A stretch of 26,853 bases of DNA from Pseudomonadota bacterium (GTDB lineage: Bacteria > Pseudomonadota > Alphaproteobacteria > Micavibrionales > UBA2020). The notes under the pieces are model-generated. The model had not been told where the DNA came from and made no database searches. It saw only the letters and a list, made by a program, of their open reading frames with translations. The stretch covers positions 1-26,853 of the forward strand of contig JAEXMB010000080.1 of NCBI GenBank assembly GCA_023444705.1. The letters run 5' to 3'. Below are positions 16,441 to 23,315 of the stretch, piece after piece. The translations under genes and the position numbers were made by a program. Position 1 is the first letter of the stretch, and every line of letters starts with the position of its first letter.

Positions 16441-16971
16441 TCAGTGTTGTTTTTGGACGCTTTTGGCGCGGGAGATGATTGCTTTTCCTAGATTTTTTAG
16501 GGCCGTTTGTAAATCTTTTTCTTGGATTCCGGCGGTCAGGTCGGCCAGTTTGCTTTCTTCCTGCGCAGTCAGGGGGGGCTGGGGCGCGGGGCTGGTCTTT
16601 TTATTATTCATAACTTCGGAATGCTGGACGACTTTGATGTCCTTGATCGCGGCATAGCCAAAGAACATGTTCAGGCGTTCGACCAGCAGGTCTTTCTGGT
16701 AGCTGAACTCGAGCGCATAGGCAGGCTGCACGGCCAGATGCAAAACGGCCTGTCCGGCCTTGCTGCCGGCTGTTTTGGCGCTGTCCTTGGGTGCGCGCTG
16801 GAATTTGAGGTCGACGGGGATGGTCAGCGCCGCCATTTCCTCGCCCGCGATCTGCTGCCAGTTGGCCAGCATCTTGCCGAACAGCTGGTTCTTGCTGCCA
16901 AAGACGTCTTTGGTCAGGGCAGGGACAAGGTCGGCCAGCGTGCGCGGGCGGTTGGGGTGGTACGTGGTCAT
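16441..16971 (-). CDS. DUF721 / DciA-like protein
   Basis: The 176-residue protein has the DUF721 fold at its N-terminus (about 8-120): RTLADLVPALTKDVFG, then LANWQQIAGEEMAALTIPVDLKF and LHLAVQPAYALEFSYQKDLLVERLNMFFGYAAIKDIKV. DUF721 includes DciA, the replicative helicase loader or operator in bacteria without DnaC. The C-terminal 50 residues are a charged helix region (LTAQEESKLADLTAGIQEKDLQTALKNLGKAI). ATG 16971 begins MTTYHPNRPRTL; upstream in-frame codons to 17106 lie within the neighbouring paralog gene and show no conservation. In many alphaproteobacteria this gene lies beside mutY; here two paralogs lie between them. Confidence 0.82.
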   Translation of the reverse strand: MTTYHPNRPRTLADLVPALTKDVFGSKNQLFGKMLANWQQIAGEEMAALTIPVDLKFQRAPKDSAKTAGSKAGQAVLHLAVQPAYALEFSYQKDLLVERLNMFFGYAAIKDIKVVQHSEVMNNKKTSPAPQPPLTAQEESKLADLTAGIQEKDLQTALKNLGKAIISRAKSVQKQH

Positions 16972-16984
16972 GGCGGCCAGCCTA

Positions 16985-18073
16985 TCACATGTATGCGCGC
17001 GAGGATATGAGGATCGGTGCGGGCATGGGACGTTCGGGCACCTGTCCGGTGCGCAGGATGTCCGCCAGCTTGTCGTTGGGCCTGAAATCGGGATATTTGG
17101 CGACAACGGCGGCGATATGCTCCATCGTTGTATACATGGGCTTGTGAACGGTCAGTGTCTTGAACTTGGCGTCGTCGCGGTAGGCTGCGGTGGTGATGAC
17201 CTTTTTGCCGTCATAGGCGATCTGGCACAGGCCGATGTCAAAACGCTCAAGCAACGCGTTGACGCCTGTTGTCGTGCCGTTCTTGTGATCGTTGCGCAAG
17301 GCGCTGCCAAGCTCGCTGCCCAGCATGACGATGTGGAATTCCATGCCGCTGGCACGGTCGATGACACGCCAGGTATCGGTGCGATCCAGCGGGTCGCCGA
17401 TGAGATAGCGGTCGGCAGACATCGCGCCCAGACGCTTTTTGATCTTGGTGAAATGGGCGTCATCGCCCTTTTCGGTGTGTTGCAGGTAAAGCTTGCGCGG
17501 CAGTGCCGCCACGAATTTCTTCATGAACGACTTGGGCATGAACGGTGCCTTGATGAAGATATCGACGTTGTTCAGGCGGCGTTGATGGTATATGTCGCGC
17601 AAGGCGCCACCGGCAACCACAGCTTCGGGCGCACCCGCCGCTGCCAGCGCGGCAAGATATTCGCCCCAGTAGGTAGGCAGCAATGCAGTATTATCGTGCC
17701 TTTTTTCTTGCGGTGTTGGCGCACTGCGTGCTTGTGCGTTGAAATCGGCCGCCGCGATGCCAAGGTCGATATTGGTGACGTTGACACCCGCAAGCTTGAG
17801 CATCTGCACATCGCGCGCGGCCGTGTCGCTATGGGTGGCAAAGTATTCGGCCAGTTGCTGGCGCGTGGGTATTGCGCCCCATGTGACCAGCAGTCTGGCC
17901 ATCTTCTGGTTTTTTTGCTCGAGTGCGATCTTGAGGTGCGTCCAGCAGGGCTTGGCGGTTTTGTGTCCGGCAAGGCTTTCGTCAAGGTAGCGGCGCACAT
18001 GGTCGACGTTGCCGCGAATGACAATATCCAGCAGATGGGTTTCAGGGCTGACGATGTTGGGACGCATGGCCAT
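16985..18073 (-). CDS. ankyrin-like / nucleotidyltransferase-fold protein, paralog 2 (altered metal site)
   Basis: Not a named family that I recognise. The 362-residue protein has an ankyrin-like N-terminal region (about 12-105: LLDIVIRGNVDHVRRYLDES, then ALEQKNQKMARLLVTWGA). A CCA/poly(A)-polymerase-like head follows: AGGALRD (154-160), NNVDIF where the DxD position reads Asn169-Val-Asp171, and ERFDIGLCQIAYDG, where Asp279 matches the Asp of RRDFxxNAxAYD. A KYPDF motif closes the domain. It shares this layout with the upstream neighbour, so the two are tandem duplicates. Its ATG (18073) overlaps the neighbour's stop by one base (TGATG). Loss of one metal-binding Asp suggests weak activity or a regulatory pseudoenzyme. 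Confidence 0.7.
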   Translation of the reverse strand: MAMRPNIVSPETHLLDIVIRGNVDHVRRYLDESLAGHKTAKPCWTHLKIALEQKNQKMARLLVTWGAIPTRQQLAEYFATHSDTAARDVQMLKLAGVNVTNIDLGIAAADFNAQARSAPTPQEKRHDNTALLPTYWGEYLAALAAAGAPEAVVAGGALRDIYHQRRLNNVDIFIKAPFMPKSFMKKFVAALPRKLYLQHTEKGDDAHFTKIKKRLGAMSADRYLIGDPLDRTDTWRVIDRASGMEFHIVMLGSELGSALRNDHKNGTTTGVNALLERFDIGLCQIAYDGKKVITTAAYRDDAKFKTLTVHKPMYTTMEHIAAVVAKYPDFRPNDKLADILRTGQVPERPMPAPILISSRAYM

Positions 18074-19269
18074 CAATACCCCGAAAAGCCGCTGTTATAG
18101 GTGGAACGGCGCACAGGGCGGCTGACATAGCCATAGCCGTTGACCTGCCGCTTGACGGTCTTGGCTTTGGGCTTGGCGGGCGGCGGGGGCGGGTTGAGCA
18201 GTTCCTGCGCATTCTTGCACAGGGTGAAGTCCGGATATTTCTTGGCGACGCGCTCGATATGCGCCTTGGAGGAATGATTGGGCCGCACCAGCGTCAGCGT
18301 CTTGTTATCGACATCGTCCATAAAAGTCTTGAGCATGAAAACGCTGTTGCCGTTATAGGCGATCTGGCAGATGCCGATGTCGAACTGTTCAAGCAGCAGC
18401 GTTGCCGCTGTTCCTTCCAGTGCTTTGCGGCGCAGCTCCTTGCCGAATTCACCCTTGAGGAAGACGATGTTGTATTCCGTCTTGTCGGGCCCTGCGATCA
18501 CCGTCCAGGCCTCGGCACCTTCCTTGACTTTTTTGTGTTCAAAGATCTGGCCGTATGAATCACGCTTCATGCTTTTGGTGACTTCGTTGAAGGCGTCTTT
18601 GGTGCCGCGCGTCATCTTTTTTGCGACCTTGCCGTAACCTTCGGACACCATCTGGTTGTGGATGGTCAGGCCCAAGGCGGCAAAGGCTTTCTTGATCAGT
18701 CTTTTGTTCATCCAGCGGTCGGCCAGAAAGATGTCGACGTCTTTCACGGTGCGGCCGTTGGCAAGATCGCGCAGGGCGCCGCCGGCGATCATCGCCTCGC
18801 TGGCACCGGCCTTTTGGATGGCGCGCAGCACGTCTTTCCATTCCTGCGGGATTTTGTCGGGCGTCAACTGGGACGACTTGCGGGCAGGGGGGGCTGGCGC
18901 ATCTTTGGCTGCCGGTGTGTTTTGCTGTTCCTGCGCCAGCGTCGCGGGCAGGTTGTGCAGGTTGACGCCAGCAAGGCGCATGCACAGAATGTCTTTGACG
19001 GCTTTTTCGCCGTTGCGTTCGCGCGCGAGTGTTTCAAGATCGGCAATTGTCGGCTGCGCGCCCCATGTCACCAGTAATTTGGCCATCGGCACGTTATAGG
19101 CTTCAACCGCAGCACGCAGGTGTTGCCATGCCGGGCGGGTGATGTCGCGGCCATGCAGGCTTTCGTCAAAATAGCGGCGCACGGCATCGACGTTGCCAAG
19201 GCGCACCAGACCGAGCAGGCCGGTGGCGTCAAGCTGCGGGTGGGGCAAGGGTGCTGATTGCTGGCTCAT
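18073..19269 (-). CDS. ankyrin-like / nucleotidyltransferase-fold protein, paralog 1 (intact motifs)
   Basis: A 398-residue relative of the next gene and likely the active partner. The N-terminal region (about 17-108) is ankyrin-like: LLGLVRLGNVDAVRRYFDES, then AVEAYNVPMAKLLVTWGA. After a Pro/Ala linker (115-135), the nucleotidyltransferase head has AGGALRD (162-168), KDVDIFL with Asp177 and Asp179, the strand TEYNIVFLKGE, and EQFDIGICQIAYNG with Asp297. These match the GGxxRD, DxD and RRDFxxNA elements of class II CCA-adding enzymes and poly(A) polymerases. The usual C-terminal tRNA-binding domains are absent. The tail is Pro-rich, then Gly/Tyr/Arg-rich. A promoter lies 80-110 bases upstream. 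The substrate is unknown. Confidence 0.72.
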   Translation of the reverse strand: MSQQSAPLPHPQLDATGLLGLVRLGNVDAVRRYFDESLHGRDITRPAWQHLRAAVEAYNVPMAKLLVTWGAQPTIADLETLARERNGEKAVKDILCMRLAGVNLHNLPATLAQEQQNTPAAKDAPAPPARKSSQLTPDKIPQEWKDVLRAIQKAGASEAMIAGGALRDLANGRTVKDVDIFLADRWMNKRLIKKAFAALGLTIHNQMVSEGYGKVAKKMTRGTKDAFNEVTKSMKRDSYGQIFEHKKVKEGAEAWTVIAGPDKTEYNIVFLKGEFGKELRRKALEGTAATLLLEQFDIGICQIAYNGNSVFMLKTFMDDVDNKTLTLVRPNHSSKAHIERVAKKYPDFTLCKNAQELLNPPPPPAKPKAKTVKRQVNGYGYVSRPVRRSTYNSGFSGY

Positions 19270-19328
19270 TGTTTTCCGTCGTGATGCTGGCCGCGCGAAA
19301 GCGGTTGCGGCAAGGGGCGCATCGTGGT

Positions 19329-19354
19329 CTATGGTTGAAATGGGTAGTCCATAG
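19329..19354. promoter_or_regulatory. inverted repeat over the paralog-operon promoter (possible operator)
   Basis: CTATGG (19329-19334) and CCATAG (19349-19354) form a 6-base dyad with centres 20 bases apart. It covers part of the -10 hexamer and the start point of the minus-strand promoter, a position where a dimeric repressor would block transcription. Confidence 0.35.
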
Positions 19355-19380
19355 TACTGCCAATCAGTGCATTATGTCAA
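19351..19380 (-). promoter_or_regulatory. sigma-70-type promoter of the paralog-dciA-efp-suhB block
   Basis: On the minus strand TTGACA (19380-19375) is followed after 18 bases by TACTAT (19356-19351). Transcription would begin near 19344, giving a leader of about 75 bases before ATG 19269. The -35 is a perfect consensus and lies only 10 bases from the divergent mutY start. Confidence 0.6.
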
Positions 19381-19389
19381 TAAAATGGC

Positions 19390-20511
19390 ATGACAAAAAA
19401 GATAAGTAAAAACAAGGTATTAACCTTACAAAAAGCATTGCTGGCGTGGTTTGACAGCCATCGCCGCGTCATGCCGTGGCGCGTGGCCAAAGGCAAGCGG
19501 CCCGACCCGTATCATGTCTGGCTGTCGGAAATCATGCTCCAGCAGACGACGGTCGCCGCAGTCACGCCGTATTTCGAACGCTTTATCAAACGCTGGCCCA
19601 CCGTCGGCGATCTGGCCGCCGCCACACAGGATGACGTGCTGGCGCAATGGGCGGGCCTTGGCTATTACGCGCGTGCGCGCAACCTGCACAAATGCGCGCA
19701 GGCCGTGGTGGCGCGCGGCGGGCGCTTTCCGCGCGACATCGACGGCCTGCTGGATTTGCCCGGCATCGGGCCGTATACGGCGGCGGCGATTGCTTCGATT
19801 GCTTTTGACCAGCCTGCTGTTGCTGTCGATGGCAACGTCGAGCGCGTGGTCAGCCGTTTTTGCGCCATCACCGATCCGCTACCTGCATCCAAGCCTGCGA
19901 TGCGTGACGCAGCAGCAACGCTGGCCGACGGCGTGACGCGGCCAGGCGATTTTACGCAGGCTTTTATGGAGCTGGGTGCGACGGTCTGCACGCCGCGCAA
20001 TCCGCAATGCGGCGTTTGCCCGTGGCGCAAAGATTGCGCGGGGCTGGCGCAGGGCATCGCCGCGACATTGCCGCGCAAGGCGCCCAAGAAAGCGCGGCCA
20101 AGCCGTTTCGGCCATGCCTATGTGGTGACCGACGCGCAAGGGCGCGTGTTGATCGAAAAGCGTCAGGGCAGCGGGTTGTACGAGGGCATGTATCAGCTGC
20201 CGACGACAGATTGGCCGTTCGACAAGGCGCAATTGCCTGTGGCCACAGACAAGACCGCGCTGGCGGCAGCAGGGCTGTCGGCGGCGGCGCGCGGCAAAGT
20301 GGCGCAGATTGGCGAAGTGCGCCACGTGCTGACCCATTTTGACTTTTACCTGTCCGTCCACGCCCTGCATGTGACGCCTGCGGTGGCGCTAAAGCTGGCG
20401 GCAGGGCGCGAGCGGCGCTGGATACGCTGGCAGGATTTAAAGGACTATGGAATTCCGCAGGTCATGACCAAGGCATTGTCGCTGGTGCGGCCTGTCGCGC
20501 GTCGTGGTTGA
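19390..20511 (+). CDS. mutY: A/G-specific adenine glycosylase MutY
   Basis: MutY removes adenine paired with 8-oxoguanine. The 373 residues are of normal length. The catalytic Glu47 lies in SEIMLQQT, the helix-hairpin-helix is LPGIGPYTAAAIASIAF (123-139), and the catalytic Asp147 lies in VDGNVERV. The iron-sulfur ligands are Cys200, Cys207, Cys210 and Cys216 (C-x6-C-x2-C-x5-C). The C-terminal part (about 238-365) is the NUDIX-like domain that reads 8-oxoguanine. No good ribosome-binding site precedes the ATG, and the first codons are AT-rich, which may suit a short leader. It is divergent from the paralog operon, with 120 bases between start codons. Confidence 0.97.
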   Translation: MTKKISKNKVLTLQKALLAWFDSHRRVMPWRVAKGKRPDPYHVWLSEIMLQQTTVAAVTPYFERFIKRWPTVGDLAAATQDDVLAQWAGLGYYARARNLHKCAQAVVARGGRFPRDIDGLLDLPGIGPYTAAAIASIAFDQPAVAVDGNVERVVSRFCAITDPLPASKPAMRDAAATLADGVTRPGDFTQAFMELGATVCTPRNPQCGVCPWRKDCAGLAQGIAATLPRKAPKKARPSRFGHAYVVTDAQGRVLIEKRQGSGLYEGMYQLPTTDWPFDKAQLPVATDKTALAAAGLSAAARGKVAQIGEVRHVLTHFDFYLSVHALHVTPAVALKLAAGRERRWIRWQDLKDYGIPQVMTKALSLVRPVARRG

Positions 20512-20542
20512 GTTTTGGCGGCAACCGCCATAGAGTCGCAGT

Positions 20543-21397
20543 ATGAAAAGGATGAACGCGCCCATGAAACGTAGCCTGTTATCCGTACTGTCCGCCACGG
20601 CTGTTGCCGTCATTTTGGTGTCGGGCGGCGCTTATGCGCAAAGCGCGATCGATGCGGTGCCGTCGGTCAGCATTCCGGCGCCGGACAAGAGCGCAACAAC
20701 CGCAGCGGGCGACGTTGTTGAAGGCTATGCACGGCCCGATTACCGCGACCTGATCCAGACAATCGTGGTGCTGGGCGGGCTTGATATCACCAATGCCAAG
20801 GTCGCCAATGAATACGCGCGGCTGATCGAATGCCCGTCGTATCGCAAATACCATGCCGATGATTTTTCATGGAACGCCATCCGCCAGCAGGTGGTGGAGC
20901 GCGTGCGCGGCAAAAAGGAAAACTACCGTATCTATTACGAATATGCGGGGCTGGTCAAACTGGACCGTTACGATTTTTCGCGGCAGGTGTTTCCGCTGAC
21001 GGCGGACACGCGCTTTAACAACGTCGGGCGCATGGATGTGATTACGCCGGCAGCGGCCAAGCCTTATTTCTGCCGTACCGGCAACGAAGACAAGAGCGAG
21101 CCGTATTTTCCGCTGGTGGTGGGCTTGACGCTCAATGTGCCGCTGGACCTCAAGGGGTTTGCCATGCCGCCTGAGAGGGCCGAGGCCTTGCTGGCCAAGC
21201 TGAAGGCGCGCGGGGTTGCGGATCGCAGCATTTTCGTTCGCTTTCGTTTCAGGGTGATCGACCAGCCCAAGGTGCTGAGCGAGAAAAACGGCGAGCTGTA
21301 CAGGGCCGACCTGATCGGCAATATCGAACACATCGACTTTTTTCTCGACCGCGAGCTGACGGCATGGATTGCCTCCGTACCGGTCAGCCCGCAGTAG
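20543..21397 (+). CDS. exported protein of unknown function
   Basis: I do not recognise this 284-residue protein with certainty; it recalls DUF4852, but that is from memory only. A signal peptide is clear: MKRSLLSVLSATAVAVILVSGGAYAQ, with cleavage after AYA-Q. Three in-frame ATGs exist (20543, 20552, 20564); the last gives the tidiest signal peptide and has AAGGA about 11 bases upstream. The mature part has DYRDLIQTIVVLGG, RLIECPSYRKYHADDF and a segment with paired Cys (ECPSY and PYFCRT). The second half includes FPLVVGLTLNVPLDLKGFAMP and IFVRFRFRVIDQP, suggesting beta structure. It follows mutY by 31 bases and may be co-transcribed. Periplasmic location is inferred. Confidence 0.7.
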   Translation: MKRMNAPMKRSLLSVLSATAVAVILVSGGAYAQSAIDAVPSVSIPAPDKSATTAAGDVVEGYARPDYRDLIQTIVVLGGLDITNAKVANEYARLIECPSYRKYHADDFSWNAIRQQVVERVRGKKENYRIYYEYAGLVKLDRYDFSRQVFPLTADTRFNNVGRMDVITPAAAKPYFCRTGNEDKSEPYFPLVVGLTLNVPLDLKGFAMPPERAEALLAKLKARGVADRSIFVRFRFRVIDQPKVLSEKNGELYRADLIGNIEHIDFFLDRELTAWIASVPVSPQ

Positions 21398-21410
21398 GCG
21401 GAGGGTTTTT

Positions 21411-22577
21411 CTAGTGGCTTGAAGGTGCGGCGGGCTCGATCATCGAGCGGATTTCCTGACGCAGGACGTCGATCGGCCAGACCTTGCCCTTGTTTTCAAA
21501 ATGCCAGAACGTCCAGCCATTGCATGACGGCAGGCCCTGAAGGGCGGCGCCCACCTTGTGGATCGACCCTTTGTGGTCGCCGACATGGTTGCGCGCCACA
21601 AGGTTGCCGTCCGCGCGCACGCGGGCAGAATAGCGGCGCGAGGTGTCAAACAAGGTGGTGCCGGCGGGCAGCAGGCCCATTTCGACCACCGTGCCAAAGG
21701 GCACGCGCGGTTCCTGACGTTTTTCGATGGGCTTGAGCAAGCTGGTGTCGTCGCCGGTCTTGATGGCGGCGATACGGGCCTTGGCGTGGGCGATATAGTC
21801 CTTGTCGCGCTCGATGCCGATATAGTCGCGGCCCAGTTTCTTGGCGACCGCACCCGTGGTGCCGGTGCCAAAGAAGGGGTCCAACACCACGTCGCCGACG
21901 TCCGTCGACGACAGGATAACGCGGTGAAGCAGGGCTTCGGGTTTTTGCGTCGGGTGCGCCTTGTCGCCTTTGGCGTCCTTCAGGCGCTCGCTGCCGGTGC
22001 AGAGAGGGATGGTCCAGTCCGAGCGCATCTGCAGGTCTTCGTTAAGCGCCTTCATGGCGTCGTAGTTGAAGCGGTATTTGGCGCTTTCCGATTTGGCGGC
22101 CCAGATCATGGTCTCGTGCGCGTTGGTGAAACGGCGGCCACGGAAGTTGGGCATGGGATTGGTCTTGCGCCAGACGATGTCGTTGAGGATCCAGAAACCG
22201 AGATCCTGCAACATCGCGCCGAGGCGGTAGATGTTATGATAACTGCCGATCACCCAGATCGCGCCATCGTCCTTAAGCAGACGGCGTGCTTCGATCAGCC
22301 ATTCGCGGCTGAACTTGTCGTAGGTGGCAAAGCTGTCGAACTTGTCCCATGCATCATCCACGCCGTTGACGCGGCTGTTATCGGGGCGGGTGAGGTCGCC
22401 GCCGAGTTGCAGGTTATAGGGAGGGTCGGCGAAAATCAGGTCGATGCTGCGCGCGGGCAGGCTTTTCATCACTTCGACACAATCGCCCGATAGAATGCGG
22501 TTGCGTACCACTTCCGGCGTTGCGAGTTTGGCGGATGATTTTTTAGATTTTTCAGTGGTTTTATCAACTGTTTTCAT
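21411..22577 (-). CDS. ccrM: CcrM-type DNA adenine methyltransferase (GANTC)
   Basis: CcrM methylates the adenine of GANTC and times cell-cycle gene expression in alphaproteobacteria. Order of motifs is that of the beta class: catalytic DPPYN (51-55), ADPPYNLQLGGDL, then NPMPNFRGRRFTNAHETMIWA, HPTQKP, and motif I VVLDPFFGTGTTGAVAKKLG. The C-terminal 85 residues are the RAMA domain (GTTLFDTSRRYSARVRADG, then NGWTFWHF) found in CcrM. The 388 residues exceed Caulobacter CcrM (about 358) mainly through a Lys/Ser-rich N-terminal lead of about 20 residues. The gene is preceded by five GANTC sites, so feedback control by its own mark is likely. It is convergent with the exported protein gene. Confidence 0.96.
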   Translation of the reverse strand: MKTVDKTTEKSKKSSAKLATPEVVRNRILSGDCVEVMKSLPARSIDLIFADPPYNLQLGGDLTRPDNSRVNGVDDAWDKFDSFATYDKFSREWLIEARRLLKDDGAIWVIGSYHNIYRLGAMLQDLGFWILNDIVWRKTNPMPNFRGRRFTNAHETMIWAAKSESAKYRFNYDAMKALNEDLQMRSDWTIPLCTGSERLKDAKGDKAHPTQKPEALLHRVILSSTDVGDVVLDPFFGTGTTGAVAKKLGRDYIGIERDKDYIAHAKARIAAIKTGDDTSLLKPIEKRQEPRVPFGTVVEMGLLPAGTTLFDTSRRYSARVRADGNLVARNHVGDHKGSIHKVGAALQGLPSCNGWTFWHFENKGKVWPIDVLRQEIRSMIEPAAPSSH

Positions 22578-22602
22578 GACGAATATGAACTCCCTCTACC
22601 GA

Positions 22603-22663
22603 GAATCATGATTCATCGCGGACTCGCCGTCAACAAAAATCGTAAAAAAGAGTCATTTGAATC
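22603..22663. promoter_or_regulatory. cluster of five GANTC methylation sites upstream of ccrM
   Basis: GANTC sites lie at 22603-22607 (GAATC), 22610-22614 (GATTC), 22621-22625 (GACTC), 22650-22654 (GAGTC) and 22659-22663 (GAATC). Chance would give roughly one per 256 bases, so the density is far above expectation. Four are in the 84-base gap before ccrM; the fifth overlaps the rnhB stop. Confidence 0.8.
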
Positions 22664-23315
22664 AGTAATTTGCAGAATTTGCTTTAAGTAATTGTTTAGA
22701 AACGGGAGCAAAGCTGCGGCGGTGATGGGCGGTAACCCCATGTACTTCAAGGGCTTTCAGGTGGATGGCTGTCCCATACCCCGCATTGCTTGCCCAGCCG
22801 TAATGCGGATGGGTTTGGGCAAGCTGCGCCATCAAGGTATCGCGGTGATCCTTGGCGATGATCGAGGCGGCGGCGATAGACATGCACCGCGCGTCGCCCT
22901 TGACTATGGTCTGGATGCGGCATGACAGCGGCGGTTTCTGGTTGCCGTCGACCAGCGCCATTTCGGGCGGCGTGTTCAGCCCCGCATAGGCGCGGCGCAT
23001 GGCCTCAAGCGTGGCGCGCAGGATATTGAGGGTATCGATTTCCTCGACCGTACACAGGCCAAGGCTGACATCGGCATAATCGCGCAGGGCGCGGGCCAGT
23101 TCGCTGCGGCGCTTGGCGCTCAGCTTTTTGCTGTCGTTGATGTTTTGGTAAATCGCTTTGGGCAGGCGCGCGCGGTCCAGAATAACGGCGGCGGCGACAA
23201 CTGGCCCTGCCAGCGGGCCGCGCCCGACCTCGTCGATGCCGCAACAGGGGATGCCTGCTTTATCTTCAAAGCTGAAATCCGGTCCTGCGCCGATCTGGAC
23301 AAGCTTGCGCGTCAT
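22662..23315 (-). CDS. rnhB: ribonuclease HII
   Basis: RNase HII cuts RNA in RNA-DNA hybrids and starts removal of ribonucleotides left in DNA. The 217-residue product has the four metal ligands: Asp28 and Glu29 in GIDEVGRGPLAGPVV, Asp123 in LVDGN, and Asp141 in KGDARCMSIAAASIIAKDHRD; the 18-residue gap between the last two equals that in the E. coli enzyme. ATG 23315 is used since it overlaps the upstream methyltransferase stop (ATGA) and yields MTRKLVQIGAGPDF; a longer frame to 23366 lies in that neighbour. rnhB beside ccrM is a common alphaproteobacterial arrangement as I recall it. The 3' end overlaps the regulatory sites of ccrM. Confidence 0.95.
   Translation of the reverse strand: MTRKLVQIGAGPDFSFEDKAGIPCCGIDEVGRGPLAGPVVAAAVILDRARLPKAIYQNINDSKKLSAKRRSELARALRDYADVSLGLCTVEEIDTLNILRATLEAMRRAYAGLNTPPEMALVDGNQKPPLSCRIQTIVKGDARCMSIAAASIIAKDHRDTLMAQLAQTHPHYGWASNAGYGTAIHLKALEVHGVTAHHRRSFAPVSKQLLKANSANY
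22684..22698. promoter_or_regulatory. CtrA-like half-site pair upstream of ccrM
   Basis: On the minus strand TAAA, 7 bases, TTAA resembles the CtrA consensus TTAA-N7-TTAA with one mismatch. It lies inside the rnhB end, about 105-120 bases upstream of the ccrM start and ahead of the GANTC cluster, which is the order seen in the Caulobacter ccrM promoter. Confidence 0.35.

Noticed and set aside
18074..18076. TTG start for paralog 2
   Set aside because: The next codon is ATG, which overlaps the upstream stop as TGATG; the TTG adds only one residue.
16760..18100. Open frame of 446 codons on the plus strand opposite DUF721 and paralog 2
   Set aside because: The opposite frames form a protein pair with shared motifs and gene-like spacing; this one has none.
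20516..20530. TGGCGG-CAA-CCGCCA hairpin after mutY as a terminator
   Set aside because: The stem is only six pairs with no T-run after it, and the next gene starts 13 bases later.
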